From NCBI GenBank assembly GCA_013697725.1, contig JACCWI010000026.1, positions 161,304 through 225,303 on the forward strand: a stretch of 64,000 nucleotides of DNA, written 5' to 3'. Positions within the stretch are counted from its first letter, which is position 1, and every line of letters starts with the position of its first letter. This document shows, one piece after another, positions 46,254 through 55,871 of the stretch. The position numbers and the translations under genes were made by a program. The DNA comes from Tatlockia sp. Lineage in GTDB: Bacteria; Pseudomonadota; Gammaproteobacteria; Legionellales; Legionellaceae. The notes below the pieces were generated by a model that was given only the letters and a program-made list of their open reading frames with translations, searched no databases and was not told the DNA's origin.

Positions 46254-46925
46254 ATGAGAAAACTAACTAGCACAGACAAAGCAAGAATAGAGGCTCGTAA
46301 TAAATTCTTAAGTTTCTTTCCCAATGGTTTTATAGATGAAAAATATATCGCTTGGGAAAGAGGCTATAAATGGGCAGCTTATTTACTATGGAAAAAACTA
46401 CTCAATGAGAATCAATTTCGTTCTCTATTAAGTCAAGGGAAATACGAGGAGCTTGCAAAACTCGCCCTGCATATTGAAAGTAAAACCAATTTATTATTTT
46501 CTTTTGAAAAGATGGCCATACGAGACGCCCTCAAGACTTCCCAAGCTGCGATGCAATTTTCCAAGGGCTTATATCGTTTAGTTTACGGAAAAGCTAAACC
46601 CTGTTCTCGCTTTAATGAGTTCAAAGAAATTGTCGCAGACTTACCCCGAAAACAGACACGGGTATTAACCTGGCCGGTTCTCACAGTATTTGCTTTCATC
46701 GCAGATCCTAAACAGTTTATTTTTCTAAAACCAAAGGTTACAAAAATAGCGGCAGCAAATTATCATTTTGCTTTTGACTATTCTTCCCAACCAAACTGGA
46801 ATAGTTATCAGAGTTTATTAAACTTTTCCAAACAAATTAGCAATGACTTAACTGATCTCAAACCGAAAGATCATATCGATATTCAATCATTCATATGGAC
46901 ACTGGGATCAGAAGAATATAGTTAG
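46254..46925 (+). CDS. Hypothetical protein, unrecognised family
   Basis: Soluble, basic protein of 223 residues. Notable stretches are KYIAWERGYKWAAYLLWKKLL near the N-terminus, FSFEKMAIRDALK, and RVLTWPVLTVFAFIADPKQFIFLKPKVTK followed by YHFAFDYSSQPNWNSYQSLLNFS and IDIQSFIWTLGSEEY. The sequence has the well-ordered composition of a conserved enzyme-like or nucleic-acid-binding protein, and I believe it belongs to a conserved uncharacterised family, but I cannot name it. It is monocistronic. Confidence 0.7.
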   Translation: MRKLTSTDKARIEARNKFLSFFPNGFIDEKYIAWERGYKWAAYLLWKKLLNENQFRSLLSQGKYEELAKLALHIESKTNLLFSFEKMAIRDALKTSQAAMQFSKGLYRLVYGKAKPCSRFNEFKEIVADLPRKQTRVLTWPVLTVFAFIADPKQFIFLKPKVTKIAAANYHFAFDYSSQPNWNSYQSLLNFSKQISNDLTDLKPKDHIDIQSFIWTLGSEEYS

Positions 46926-47262
46926 ATTTATTTGGCAAAAACGGCAAAGTTATGCTTTGCCATTTCTAAAATTTGTATTTAAGCTAATTTCCTAAACTCC
47001 ATTTCTTACAATAGGTTGGCTCAATTGCTCTTTCTTTAAGTAATTTGCTGTACATACAAAAAGCCTCATGGATTATATGAAGTGGTGCATATTTTATCAC
47101 TTTTTAGCAACATGCCAAATAATGTTCATAGTGAACTAATTTAATATATTATGGGCAATAAAAAATAAAGGGTTAATAAAGAAAATGGAAGTTAAAAATG
47201 GGTAGTTCTCAGGTATTTCAATTAGTGCTAAATATTGTAGCAAATGATAGCTTCTGAAGTGG
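46926..47262. other. Intergenic region, nothing seen
   Basis: 337 bp between convergent genes. No convincing ORF, repeat or strong terminator is seen; the sequence is AT-rich. Confidence 0.5.
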
Positions 47263-47964
47263 CTAAGCTTTCACTCTACTTTTGGGAAACTGATTTAAAG
47301 CGATGCTAATTTGTTTATATAGGTCTGGAAGCCATCGAGGTTGGGCAAAGGTAGAGGTTGCCGGTTTTCCATGTCTTAAATCGTTAGGTGCAATAATCAA
47401 TTTGGTATGACCCAGGCCAACCCGTCTTGTTAGTAAAAATAACTGATCAATCGCACGGTCACCAATAGCCAAGCAGCCGACAGAAACCGATTTTCCATGA
47501 AGAAAAATGTTGTTGCCTAGCTGCTTTCGTCCATCTTTGGATGCCTGCAAGCGGTCATAATTATTAGGATAATTAATCATCATAGATAAATGCATAGAGC
47601 TAAAAGGATTGTAGCTAGTTAGTCGGTAAATTCCCTCAGGAATTTGACCATCTCTTTCTTTTAATTTTGGACCCAGCCGGCCACTGAAAGCTGTGAGTGG
47701 ATATCGATGAATAAAACGCCAAATATGACTTTCATTTTTAGCCCATAATTCTAATTGTTTTTCCTTTTTAAACGCTAAAAAAGCGATATCTTTAGGAGGA
47801 TAAACAACATGTGCATTAGCAAAAAAACGTATAAGTTCAGGCTCCGTACGTAAGCCATATCGACTGACCGCATTATCAACTGATTTTTCCCAATCTAGTT
47901 TGTGTCCCATCCCAAAGGTAGGATTAAAGAAAACCATCAATAAAGTCAGGAGCAAACTTCGCAT
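47263..47964 (-). CDS. YkuD-fold protein of the YafK/DpaA type
   Basis: Exported protein of 233 residues; signal peptide MRSLLLTLLMVFFNPTFGMG. The YkuD domain has the YafK/DpaA pattern: LKERDGQIPEGIYRLTSYNP, SSMHLSMMINYPNNYDR and NIFLHGKSVSVGCLAIGD with the catalytic Cys. The E. coli relative DpaA (YafK) is an amidase that releases Braun's lipoprotein from peptidoglycan rather than a crosslinking enzyme, so this one may trim wall-protein links. Start 47964 is chosen for the signal peptide; a TTG at 48027 is less likely. Confidence 0.83.
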   Translation of the reverse strand: MRSLLLTLLMVFFNPTFGMGHKLDWEKSVDNAVSRYGLRTEPELIRFFANAHVVYPPKDIAFLAFKKEKQLELWAKNESHIWRFIHRYPLTAFSGRLGPKLKERDGQIPEGIYRLTSYNPFSSMHLSMMINYPNNYDRLQASKDGRKQLGNNIFLHGKSVSVGCLAIGDRAIDQLFLLTRRVGLGHTKLIIAPNDLRHGKPATSTFAQPRWLPDLYKQISIALNQFPKSRVKA

Positions 47965-48095
47965 AATTATTTTTAAAATAAATTTAAGATATCTTAGCAA
48001 AAAATACACAGCACAACAAACTCTCAACTTGAGAACCTGCCCAGCTTTCTACTATTAGTTTTATTTCTAATCTGAGAGCATTAGTTAAAAGCTCT

Positions 48096-48704
48096 TTAAA
48101 ATGTATATGAATTGTTATTAAATAACCTCTGTAATTGAGTAGGTAACTGTTTAACAACTAAATTTGGCGCATTTTTTAATTGTGCAACTGCGGGCACAAA
48201 TCCATAATAATTTGGACACATAAACCAGACATTTTGGTCCTTACCAACTTTATAAAATACATATTTATAGCCACAATAAGGCTGTTTACTAAAGGTTGCG
48301 ACTTGCAAAATGGGTGTCCCGGTTAGTCTATTTTCAATAAAAAATGCATTGACCCATAGATTTATCATTAAAAAAGCAGAGCTTGTAATGAGTACTGCAG
48401 AAAAAAAGCCAGTGATATAGAAATAAATTTTATGACGAATTCCAATTATAGAAGTTAATAACAGATAAATTATTGTTATAATAAGTACAGATAAATTTAA
48501 AGTATAAATTGATGCATGGTAGTAGTTGAAATAACTACCCAGAATTTCACCGCCAGAATCTCGGTAATGTAAAACAAGAGCCATTAAGCTAAGCCACAAT
48601 GCAATAATTAGAAAGTTTTTTCGTTTTAATTTTAAACCCAAAAATAATATTAAAGCTCCTAATACCGGAAACAATAAATCGATGAGTTCCAAAATATTGA
48701 GCAC
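48096..48704 (-). CDS. lssZ: LssZ-like membrane protein
   Basis: Inner-membrane protein of 202 residues with about four TM segments (10-25, 30-46, 66-88, 95-120) and a periplasmic-looking C-terminal part (PYCGYKYVFYKVGKDQNVWFMCPNYYGFVP). It directly follows lssY in the same direction, as lssZ does in the L. pneumophila lssXYZABD locus, and its size and topology fit. Named by position and topology, since I cannot align it. In L. pneumophila this locus encodes a type I secretion system; the LssB/LssD exporter genes do not follow here. Confidence 0.6.
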   Translation of the reverse strand: MLNILELIDLLFPVLGALILFLGLKLKRKNFLIIALWLSLMALVLHYRDSGGEILGSYFNYYHASIYTLNLSVLIITIIYLLLTSIIGIRHKIYFYITGFFSAVLITSSAFLMINLWVNAFFIENRLTGTPILQVATFSKQPYCGYKYVFYKVGKDQNVWFMCPNYYGFVPAVAQLKNAPNLVVKQLPTQLQRLFNNNSYTF

Positions 48705-48980
48705 TTATTATTCCTTTTAAACAGCAGTTAGGGAACTAGTTTAACTCACAGCATGTGAGTTGTCTTTAAGAGCTTACTCTCTGTGTTTTAGATCTTGTCA
48801 ATGAGGTAAAAAATAAGTTATCTTGAGCTTCAGTTTTAGCTTTTCCCCTCCTTATCTTTTAGACCAGTTTGCTTGAAGTAACAGAGTGCATTTCGATCAT
48901 CTCGCTGCTGCAGGGAGATCCTTCTCCCTTGTATTTGCATGTTCTGATTAATAAAGTCATTAAAAATTAAAAACGGTATT
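48705..48980. other. Intergenic region with a decayed repeat
   Basis: 276 bp between lssY and lssZ. It holds a half-copy of the palindromic repeat (48890-48931) and nothing else recognisable, so lssZ may be separated from the upstream operon. Confidence 0.5.
48890..48931 (+). repeat. Decayed right half of the palindromic repeat
   Basis: TTTCGATCATCTCGCTGCTG and CAGGGAGATCCTTC match the right part of the unit at 63258-63874 (TTTCAAAGATCACTGCCACTG then CAGGGAGATCCTTCGC) with several changes. Confidence 0.65.
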
Positions 48981-51014
48981 TTAGAACAGATTATCTTCTG
49001 AGGTTTCTCTTATAAGCAAAAGTTCTGGCTCAACTTGTTTTGGGAAACCTTCCTCGAAAATTTGTGCGGGAAGTGTTCTCTTACGTTGCACAAAAAGTGA
49101 TTTTCTAAGAGCGGATCTGACATAATTGACAGATCCAGAGTGATTAAATTGTAGTGATTTTGTTGGATTTGGGTGAACCGATCCAATCCAAATAGGTTGT
49201 TTAAAATGTTCTAAATAATAATTTGAACGCCAAATTCTTAAAATTTGCGGAGGATTACCATCTGTTGGTTCATAGATCATGACCAAAGCAGGTTTTTTAT
49301 TTAAATAAAGTTGCGACATTAGCGGCAGCTCTTTTGATGCCGGTTGATTAGCTACACGGCTTAGCAGGGAATTGAACAAAGAGTCTTGTTGTTTTTTCCA
49401 GCCATACTGTTGTAGGGCATCTTCAAGGTGACTAAGTGAACCTGCATACTGTAAATTAAAGATACTGCTTTTATTACCAATCCTGTTTTGCCGATAAACA
49501 GGAAGTAGAGGTCTAGTTTGGTTCCACCAATCCTCGTCGGTAAATACATATTGTGCAAAATAAGGTTGATGGCTACGTATTGAATTTTTAAAATTTAATA
49601 TAGAAGAAATACTGGTTGTTAGAATAGCAACAAGCAAAATCATTAGTGATAAAAATAAATGGTAATAGTGGGTGGATTTTTTTCGTCTGTAAAAAAGCCA
49701 ATGCCCAAGGCTTAAACTTAAACCACAGAAATAGGCCCCTAGGATGTCTGAAAGCCAGTTGTCACCTAAGTAGAGAGATGATAGACCAAGCAGGAGTAAG
49801 CAAAATGCAATGGCAATTTTAATAAAATGTTTGAATCGAGTTTGGCTATAAGCATTAATATATAAGTAAATCGTAATTCCGACTGCTGTAATAAAAGTTA
49901 AACCTGGAGCAGGAAAAGAGGAGCCCTTTTCAACAATCAAAAGTCCTTGTGGTTTAGGGCTATAGATTGAGTAATGGAGAAACAACAAAACTAATGCTGA
50001 CATGGAGCAAAGGCTTAACCAATACAATAAGGCACGCCAATCTCTAAAATAAATTGTCGCAAGGGCTATCGATGCAAATAAACTGATTAGAGTTAAAGGG
50101 CTGATTAGTTGGGCTAAAATTATAAAGAAAACATCAAAAGAACCTGTTCTTAGACTTAGAAAAAAGAGATGAACGCTTTGGTTAATCAATCCAATCCACA
50201 GATCCCAATAAACACAAAGAGATATTATACAGAATAGGATAGTAGATAAAGAAAACAAAAGAAAAAGCGCCGCCGTAGAAGAATGATTTTTTTCATTTGC
50301 TGGTGTTAGAAGTTTAGCAGCCTTGCGCCAGGAGCTTTTATGAATAAGCCAGAGCCAAAATTGATGAAAATTGGTACTCAGTATACGGCTAGCACGTGTG
50401 AGTAGCCATTTAATTCCAATACCAATTAACCAAATACCCGCTAAAGAAATTAGGATGATGACGAAAAGATGCGTTGCAATTTCAGGTGATAATTCGCTGG
50501 ATGCGGTGCCGATTAATACTCCAGGCATGATATAAAGTACAGACCATGCTATTGCTGAAATGATATTGGCCGTATAAAAACGCAGGTGACTCATATGCAT
50601 CATTCCAGCTATCACCGGAATAATTGAGCGTAAAGGGCCAACAAAGCGACCAATTAAAACGCTTTTGCCCCCATGCTTGTTAAAATAGTCTTTACCGAAG
50701 GTTAGCCAGTTCGGATAACGACTAAAGGGCCAGATGGTTGTCAATCTTTCACTATAAACAGAACCTAATATGTAGCTTGCACCATCGCCAGCAATAGCGC
50801 CTAAAGCAGCAGCCAAAAGGGTTAAATCTACGCGCATAACTCCGGCACCAGCAAGAATACCCAAAGCTGTCATCGTTACAGAGCCTGGGATAATAGAGCC
50901 AATAATTGCTAATGATTCTGTAAAAGAGATTGTAAAAGCTATTAGCAAAGCTAAATGAGGATGGTCATATAGCCAAAATGTTAGGGGCTGAATATAGTCA
51001 GAAAATAGGTGCAT
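48981..51014 (-). CDS. lssY: LssY: DedA plus PAP2-like plus LssY C-terminal domain protein
   Basis: Inner-membrane protein of 677 residues. Residues 1-205 are a DedA/SNARE-associated domain ([20 protein letters not shown]). Residues about 280-440 follow a PAP2 phosphatase layout but the catalytic residues are changed: SPKPQG at 352 for KxxRP, PAPG at 368 for PSGH and [12 protein letters not shown] at 412 for SRxYLGxHxxxD. Residues about 485-677 are the LssY_C domain. This order is that of LssY from the L. pneumophila lss locus. It overlaps lipB by 17 bp. Lipid transport or remodelling is likely; phosphatase activity is doubtful. Confidence 0.88.
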   Translation of the reverse strand: MHLFSDYIQPLTFWLYDHPHLALLIAFTISFTESLAIIGSIIPGSVTMTALGILAGAGVMRVDLTLLAAALGAIAGDGASYILGSVYSERLTTIWPFSRYPNWLTFGKDYFNKHGGKSVLIGRFVGPLRSIIPVIAGMMHMSHLRFYTANIISAIAWSVLYIMPGVLIGTASSELSPEIATHLFVIILISLAGIWLIGIGIKWLLTRASRILSTNFHQFWLWLIHKSSWRKAAKLLTPANEKNHSSTAALFLLFSLSTILFCIISLCVYWDLWIGLINQSVHLFFLSLRTGSFDVFFIILAQLISPLTLISLFASIALATIYFRDWRALLYWLSLCSMSALVLLFLHYSIYSPKPQGLLIVEKGSSFPAPGLTFITAVGITIYLYINAYSQTRFKHFIKIAIAFCLLLLGLSSLYLGDNWLSDILGAYFCGLSLSLGHWLFYRRKKSTHYYHLFLSLMILLVAILTTSISSILNFKNSIRSHQPYFAQYVFTDEDWWNQTRPLLPVYRQNRIGNKSSIFNLQYAGSLSHLEDALQQYGWKKQQDSLFNSLLSRVANQPASKELPLMSQLYLNKKPALVMIYEPTDGNPPQILRIWRSNYYLEHFKQPIWIGSVHPNPTKSLQFNHSGSVNYVRSALRKSLFVQRKRTLPAQIFEEGFPKQVEPELLLIRETSEDNLF

Positions 51015-51621
51015 GGCATTCTAATTGATTAATAAAATTTGTGATTAATAATTTGCTTACAGCTTCCATTCTAATGTCAGGGACATAATCAGCGATTTGC
51101 GTCATTTCGAGTTTAGCAAAACCACAAGGGTTGATACCAGCAAAAGGAAGAAGGTTCATTGCGACATTAAGGGCTATACCATGGTAGCTGCAGCCATTTT
51201 TTACGCGAAGTCCAATCGATGCAATTTTTTTATTATCTACATAGACTCCCGGTGCTCCGCACTGTATAGAACCTTTAATTTGATACGATTCAAGAACATT
51301 GATAATTGTTTGTTCCAAATAAGTCACTAAAGTTCTAACTCCCATTTTTCTACGGTTTATATCTACTAAAACATAAGCAACTAATTGTCCAGGACCGTGA
51401 TAGGTAATCTGACCTCCGCGATCGCTTTGGATAATAGGGATTTCTCTCGGGTTTAAAATATGCTCAGATTTACCAGCTTGTCCTTGAGTATAAACTGCAG
51501 GATGCTCAAGTAGCCATAACTCATCGTCGGTATTCTCATTTCGACTTGTAGTGAACCTTTTCATTTCTTCCCAAATGCTGAGATAAGGCTGCAGTCCTAA
51601 ATTTCGAATAGTCAGATTCAT
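50998..51621 (-). CDS. lipB: Octanoyl-ACP:protein N-octanoyltransferase LipB
   Basis: Transfers octanoyl from ACP to lipoyl domains. It has 207 residues. [20 protein letters not shown] (about 70-89), Lys in [13 protein letters not shown] and Cys in [16 protein letters not shown] form the catalytic Lys-Cys pair. It overlaps ybeD by 4 bp and lssY by 17 bp. The upstream DUF493 gene is the common partner of lipB. Confidence 0.96.
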   Translation of the reverse strand: MNLTIRNLGLQPYLSIWEEMKRFTTSRNENTDDELWLLEHPAVYTQGQAGKSEHILNPREIPIIQSDRGGQITYHGPGQLVAYVLVDINRRKMGVRTLVTYLEQTIINVLESYQIKGSIQCGAPGVYVDNKKIASIGLRVKNGCSYHGIALNVAMNLLPFAGINPCGFAKLEMTQIADYVPDIRMEAVSKLLITNFINQLECHAPIF

Positions 51622-51896
51622 AAGACCATCTTAATGTCTGGGTGTTTAGTTAAATCTTGATAAAGAGCATCAAGCTTAGTTTTGGAATCAACATATACTG
51701 TCGCGGTTATAGATAGATAATTCGCTTTTTGACTAGGCTGACATAAAATTGCTGAGTCTGGTGTATCAGGAAAATGTTGGCGCACTAGTGCTTTAATTTC
51801 CTCATAGTAATTAGCCGAGTTTCTTCCAATAATTTTTATTGGAAAATGACAGGGGAATTGGAGAAGAGTATCAGTATCAGTATCAGTATCAGTCAT
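51618..51896 (-). CDS. ybeD: DUF493/YbeD family protein with TD-repeat N-terminus
   Basis: Protein of 92 residues; [13 protein letters not shown] and [32 protein letters not shown] fit YbeD, an ACT-like ferredoxin-fold protein found before lipB. The start is [10 protein letters not shown], encoded by four copies of the hexamer TATCAG (on plus strand, 51869-51892), which changes length in steps of two residues without a frameshift. It overlaps lipB by 4 bp and dat by 8 bp. Regulatory role is only suggested by context. Confidence 0.92.
   Translation of the reverse strand: MTDTDTDTDTLLQFPCHFPIKIIGRNSANYYEEIKALVRQHFPDTPDSAILCQPSQKANYLSITATVYVDSKTKLDALYQDLTKHPDIKMVL
51869..51892 (-). repeat. Hexanucleotide tandem repeat in ybeD start
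   Basis: Four perfect copies of TATCAG (plus-strand reading) encode Thr-Asp pairs at the N-terminus of YbeD and abut the end of dat. Length change would be in-frame for ybeD. Confidence 0.9.
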
Positions 51897-52743
51897 AGGA
51901 ATTTAAAATAAGTTCTTGATATTTTTCGTTAATTTGACGCCAGTAATTGCCGGCTTTGCCATTCCCTATCACTTTGTCATTAACCCGAGTTACAGGGTAA
52001 ATCTCTTTTGTACTGCTTGTTATCCAGACTTCTTGAGCACTAAAAATAGCCTCTTTAGGGATTTTTTCTTCACATAAACTCCATGATAAAGATTTAATCA
52101 ATTCAATTAGAACCTGCCGTGTAACACCGGGCAAACACAAATTATCTAAGGGGGGCGTAAGGATAGTGCCATTTTTATCCACTAGAAAAAGGTTAGAGGC
52201 ACTACCTTCTGTTAAAAAACCGGATCTTACATAAATTGCGGTATTGGCGCCTTTTGCTGCAGCTTCATCATTTGACAATATATTGGCAAGCATAGCGGTG
52301 GTCTTAATATCACAACGCAACCAGCGCAAATCCTCAACCAACTCCACATACCATCCCTGGTTTTGTAACTCAGGTTCTGGGTAGGGCAAATTAAGAGTAT
52401 AAGCAATGATAGTAGGCTCTATTATTTTAGGAATTTCGAGCTGACGTTGGCCTTGAATGCATCCTCGTGTAATTTGCAGATAAATTTGCATATCACCACC
52501 ACCATTTTTCTCAATCAACTCTTTAAAAATTAAGAGCCAATCTTTAGTGGGTAAGTTTATCTTTAGTTTAAATAAGTTAGTTTCAAGCCTTTTTAAATGT
52601 CTGGAAAGTCGAAAAGGTGTGCCTTTATAGACTGGAATTACCTCATAAATGGAGTCAGCAAATTGTATACCCCGATCAAAGACAGAGAGCTTTGCTTCCG
52701 AAGCATTACAAAAATTTCCATTTAAATAGACAATTTGAGCCAT
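51889..52743 (-). CDS. dat: D-alanine transaminase-like class IV aminotransferase
   Basis: PLP enzyme of 284 residues, fold type IV. N-terminal VYLNGNFCNASEAKLSVFDRGIQFADSIYEVI, LQITRG, the lysine in CDIKTTAMLANILSNDEAA (about residue 146), Glu in LTEGSASNLFLV and LCLPGVTRQVLIE are typical of D-amino acid aminotransferases, which interconvert D-Ala and D-Glu for peptidoglycan. The gene sits between dacA and ybeD, as expected for a wall-related operon. A 4-amino-4-deoxychorismate lyase (pabC) role is possible in this fold, and pabC is missing from its usual place after fabF. Confidence 0.88.
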   Translation of the reverse strand: MAQIVYLNGNFCNASEAKLSVFDRGIQFADSIYEVIPVYKGTPFRLSRHLKRLETNLFKLKINLPTKDWLLIFKELIEKNGGGDMQIYLQITRGCIQGQRQLEIPKIIEPTIIAYTLNLPYPEPELQNQGWYVELVEDLRWLRCDIKTTAMLANILSNDEAAAKGANTAIYVRSGFLTEGSASNLFLVDKNGTILTPPLDNLCLPGVTRQVLIELIKSLSWSLCEEKIPKEAIFSAQEVWITSSTKEIYPVTRVNDKVIGNGKAGNYWRQINEKYQELILNSYD

Positions 52744-52752
52744 AAATTTACC

Positions 52753-53985
52753 TTAGGAGCCAAACCAGCCATTATAAGTTAGGCGAATTGAATCTTTCAT
52801 TCTAGTATAAATACCGCCTTTAGGGACTTCTTGTAAAGCATAAACTGGATAATTGCCGATAATGTTATTATCAAAACGAATAACAAGCTCTCCAACTTGT
52901 TGCCCCTTGGCAATAGGTGCTTGTAAATGGGGAGACACTTTAGTATTTATGGTAAGGCGTTGATATTGGCCGCCTGGGATAGTAATGTATTGCGTTTCTC
53001 GCATGCCTATAGACAATTTATCAGCAAGCCCTTTATAAACAGGAATGTTAGTTATAGCTTGACCTGATTTATAGAGTTCATGCGTTTCAAAAAAACGAAA
53101 GCCGTAATTAAGCAAACGTTCACTATCATCTGCTCGAGCTGATTCTGAAGGAGAGCCCATAACGACCGCTAATAGGCGCATATTTTCACGTTTAGCTGAG
53201 GACACCAGACAAAAGCCTGCATCAGCAGTATGCCCTGTTTTCACTCCATCAACTTGACTATCTCTCCAAAGTAAACGATTGCGGTTAGGTTGGCGAATGC
53301 CATTAAAAGTAAACCATTTTTGTTTATACCAATGATAATATTGCGGATAGTTATTAATCAAAGCGCGGCCAAGAATAGCTAAATCCTTTGCTGTCGTGTA
53401 AAGATTAGGATCAGGTAAGCCCGTACTATCCGTAAAATGACTATTAGCCATATTTAAATCCTTTGCTTGCTGATTCATAATCTCAGCAAATCCTGTCTCG
53501 CTGCCCCCAAGATGTTCTGCCATAGCTACACAGGCGTCATTTCCTGAGTCAACGATAATTCCCTTTAAAAGATCTTCAATTGATACTTGTTGCCCATCTT
53601 TTACGAACATGCGGGAGCCACCTATTTTCCAGGCTTCGTGGCTAATGTGAACATTATCATTTAAATGAATTTGTTCGTTCTGGATGGCATTAGATATCAC
53701 ATATAAAGTCATCATTTTTGTCAAACTTGCAGGAGGTAATTTTTCATCACTATTTTTTTCAGCAATAATTTTTCCACTATTTACATCTATTAGAATATAA
53801 GATTTTGCATTGAGGGTGGGTGGTGAGGGTGTGATAAGTGGTTTATTTACTGTAGGAGAATTAGGTGTTAAGCCTGAAGTGGGATTTGCCGAAGGTAAAA
53901 CACCGGAAGATGCCAAACAAAGGTCAACATTAAAACAAAAGCTCATTATCAATAAAACTGCAAAACGGAAAGAAGTTAACTTCAT
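52753..53985 (-). CDS. dacA: D-alanyl-D-alanine carboxypeptidase (PBP5/6 type)
   Basis: Periplasmic low-molecular-weight PBP of about 410 residues. Signal peptide MKLTSFRFAVLLIMSFCFN. Active-site SxxK is Ser87-Lys90 in PPASLTKMM; SxN in DSGNDACVAMAEH; KTG in GVKTGHTADAG. The C-terminal PBP5 domain and a possible amphipathic anchor (GIYTRMKDSIRLTYNGWF) follow. It trims the fifth D-Ala from stem peptides. Start 53985 is preferred for the signal peptide; an ATG at 54018 adds 11 residues. It heads the run dacA-dat-ybeD-lipB-lssY and is divergent from rlpA. Confidence 0.95.
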   Translation of the reverse strand: MKLTSFRFAVLLIMSFCFNVDLCLASSGVLPSANPTSGLTPNSPTVNKPLITPSPPTLNAKSYILIDVNSGKIIAEKNSDEKLPPASLTKMMTLYVISNAIQNEQIHLNDNVHISHEAWKIGGSRMFVKDGQQVSIEDLLKGIIVDSGNDACVAMAEHLGGSETGFAEIMNQQAKDLNMANSHFTDSTGLPDPNLYTTAKDLAILGRALINNYPQYYHWYKQKWFTFNGIRQPNRNRLLWRDSQVDGVKTGHTADAGFCLVSSAKRENMRLLAVVMGSPSESARADDSERLLNYGFRFFETHELYKSGQAITNIPVYKGLADKLSIGMRETQYITIPGGQYQRLTINTKVSPHLQAPIAKGQQVGELVIRFDNNIIGNYPVYALQEVPKGGIYTRMKDSIRLTYNGWFGS

Positions 53986-54188
53986 GGATTTATACTCATT
54001 ATTACAAAATTGAAGCATCTTACCACAGGCCCTATCGTGCTTCCAAATAGCTTCACCTATTTTATTTTTAAGAATTTATTTTACTCTTAATGATTTGAAT
54101 TTAGTCAAACAGGAAGTAAGTACAGAAAAATAAGTTCAACATTCCTAAGCTTTGTATTATATTAGTAAAAAAATAGTCAGAGTGAATA

Positions 54189-54962
54189 ATGCATTTCTTT
54201 AAACTTTTTTTTCTATTTCTCTTTCTTTGCAGTTGTTCTTTAAAGCCTTCACAATCGATTCCTACGAAGTCGGTGGCTAAAATAAAAACAAGCGAAATAA
54301 AAGACGGGCCACCAACGGGGCCTATACCTGTATTTTTTTTCTTTAAACCTAAAAATGAGCCTATCAGTCACTACGGTAATCCTGGCACTTATGCTGTCGA
54401 TGGCAAAACTTATAAAGTGTTGAATAGCTCAAATGGTTATAAAGCGCGAGGTATAGCGTCGTGGTACGGTACTAAATTTCATCAAAAACGAACCTCAAGC
54501 GGTGATAAATATAATATGTATGCATTTACTGCAGCACATACAACATTACCCTTGCCTACTTATTTAAAGGTTAAAAATTTAAAAAATGGACGTGAAATAA
54601 TAGTTAAGGTTAATGATAGGGGACCTTTTCATTCAGATAGATTGATAGACCTATCTTTTGCCGCAGCCTCAAAATTGGGAGTTTTTCCTATTGGTACAGC
54701 CCTCGTAGAAATAGAAGCTTTAAAAACTGGAAATCGAGTGGCTCATTATTATTTACAAACCGGAGCTTATAGTTCCGAAAAATTAGCACGCAATTTAAAA
54801 GCTAAACTTTCAAAATTAACTCCTTCACCTGTGAAAATTGAAAAATACTCTCAACGCTATATTGTCAAAGTAGGACCTTTGGCTACAAGACAGATGTCTG
54901 AGAGTTTACGCGCTAAACTAATGAATCAAGGCTTGAAAGGTAGTTTTACCGTATTGCAATGA
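54189..54962 (+). CDS. rlpA: RlpA family septal lytic transglycosylase
   Basis: Outer-membrane lipoprotein of 257 residues. Lipobox LCSC lies at residues 13-16 of a short hydrophobic leader. DPBB domain: RGIASWYGTKFHQKRTSSGDKYN (about 89-111) with the catalytic-type Glu/Asp set and VKVNDRGPFHSDRLIDLS. C-terminal SPOR domain from about residue 182 (YYLQTGAYSSEKLARNLKAKL), which binds denuded septal glycan. It diverges from dacA, a common rlpA-dacA pairing in proteobacteria, though there the two are usually co-directional. Confidence 0.92.
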   Translation: MHFFKLFFLFLFLCSCSLKPSQSIPTKSVAKIKTSEIKDGPPTGPIPVFFFFKPKNEPISHYGNPGTYAVDGKTYKVLNSSNGYKARGIASWYGTKFHQKRTSSGDKYNMYAFTAAHTTLPLPTYLKVKNLKNGREIIVKVNDRGPFHSDRLIDLSFAAASKLGVFPIGTALVEIEALKTGNRVAHYYLQTGAYSSEKLARNLKAKLSKLTPSPVKIEKYSQRYIVKVGPLATRQMSESLRAKLMNQGLKGSFTVLQ

Positions 54963-54970
54963 AGGCATTA

Positions 54971-55687
54971 TTATCGAACGGAATCGATAATAATGCGTGT
55001 TCCAATTTTCCCCATTCCGGGCAGTTCAACAAACTCTTCGTTGAGCCATCTTGCATCTTCTGTAAACATTCTTATACAGCCATGACTTGCACGGTAGCCA
55101 GGAACGTCCTCGCTACCGTGCAAAGCAAAACCGCGAAAAAAATGCATACAATAAGGCATTTCCGCCCCCCCATCTTCACCATCTTCACGTCTTGGAAAAG
55201 CGGTTGAAATGCATTCAATATCCTGTTTGCGAATGATACGATAAGAGCCTGTAGGTGTAGAACAACCGCCAATCACCCCTTTGCAACTATTGCTGCCAGA
55301 AGAAATAGGTCCCCACCAAACTAGCTCGCCCGCTTCATCATAAGCCCCCCAAGCAAGTTTTTCCTGGCTAATATAAATAGATTTTTCACTATGTGATTCA
55401 ATGTACCGGGGGAAAGGAGAAACATCATAAATGGTCAATCGATCCAGATTTTTAGGAACAGCCAGGGTCATTCCATCACGAAGTTTAATATTCATTCGAT
55501 TTAGCCGCCTGACAATATCTCGAGTTTCATCGTTGGGAAATAAAGTTTTCCATGATTCACCATTCTTAACTTTCAAACAATAATAGTCTGGATTGGCACA
55601 TAAGCTTTCACCAAACCTTGAAGCGGATACACCGTTGACTGAATGTAAACTAAGCATGATTATAAGTAAATTTCTAATCTTTTTCAT
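54971..55687 (-). CDS. LysM-like plus YkuD exported protein, EnhA-like
   Basis: Exported protein of 238 residues; signal peptide MKKIRNLLIIMLSLHSVNGVSA. A LysM-like segment follows (YYCLKVKNGESWKTLFPND then NRMNIKLRDGMTLAVP), then the YkuD domain: CSTPTGSYRI, AEMPYCMHFFRGFALHGS and YRASHGCIRMFTEDARWLNEEFV with catalytic Cys and His. It is the paralogue of the gene at 40-549 and fits the EnhA-type L,D-transpeptidase proteins of Legionella. Start 55687 is chosen for the signal peptide. It ends 8 bp from the rlpA stop, converging. Confidence 0.87.
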   Translation of the reverse strand: MKKIRNLLIIMLSLHSVNGVSASRFGESLCANPDYYCLKVKNGESWKTLFPNDETRDIVRRLNRMNIKLRDGMTLAVPKNLDRLTIYDVSPFPRYIESHSEKSIYISQEKLAWGAYDEAGELVWWGPISSGSNSCKGVIGGCSTPTGSYRIIRKQDIECISTAFPRREDGEDGGAEMPYCMHFFRGFALHGSEDVPGYRASHGCIRMFTEDARWLNEEFVELPGMGKIGTRIIIDSVR

Positions 55688-55871
55688 GGCTGGGGGCGAC
55701 TTTAACAGAGCTATTTTTCCTAATAGCGGCAAAATATTGAAAAACTTTAGACTGTTTTAGATCTAATTACTTAGACTCAATTAAATATCTTTAATTTCAT
55801 TTAATAATGCAAGCTCTTAAATAAATTTCGAGTTATACTATTTGGCTTTAGCATTGACGGATTTTTTGTTT

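Noticed and set aside
48981..51014. Active PAP2 phosphatase
   Set aside because: The catalytic His and Arg residues of the three motifs are replaced, so activity is not supported.
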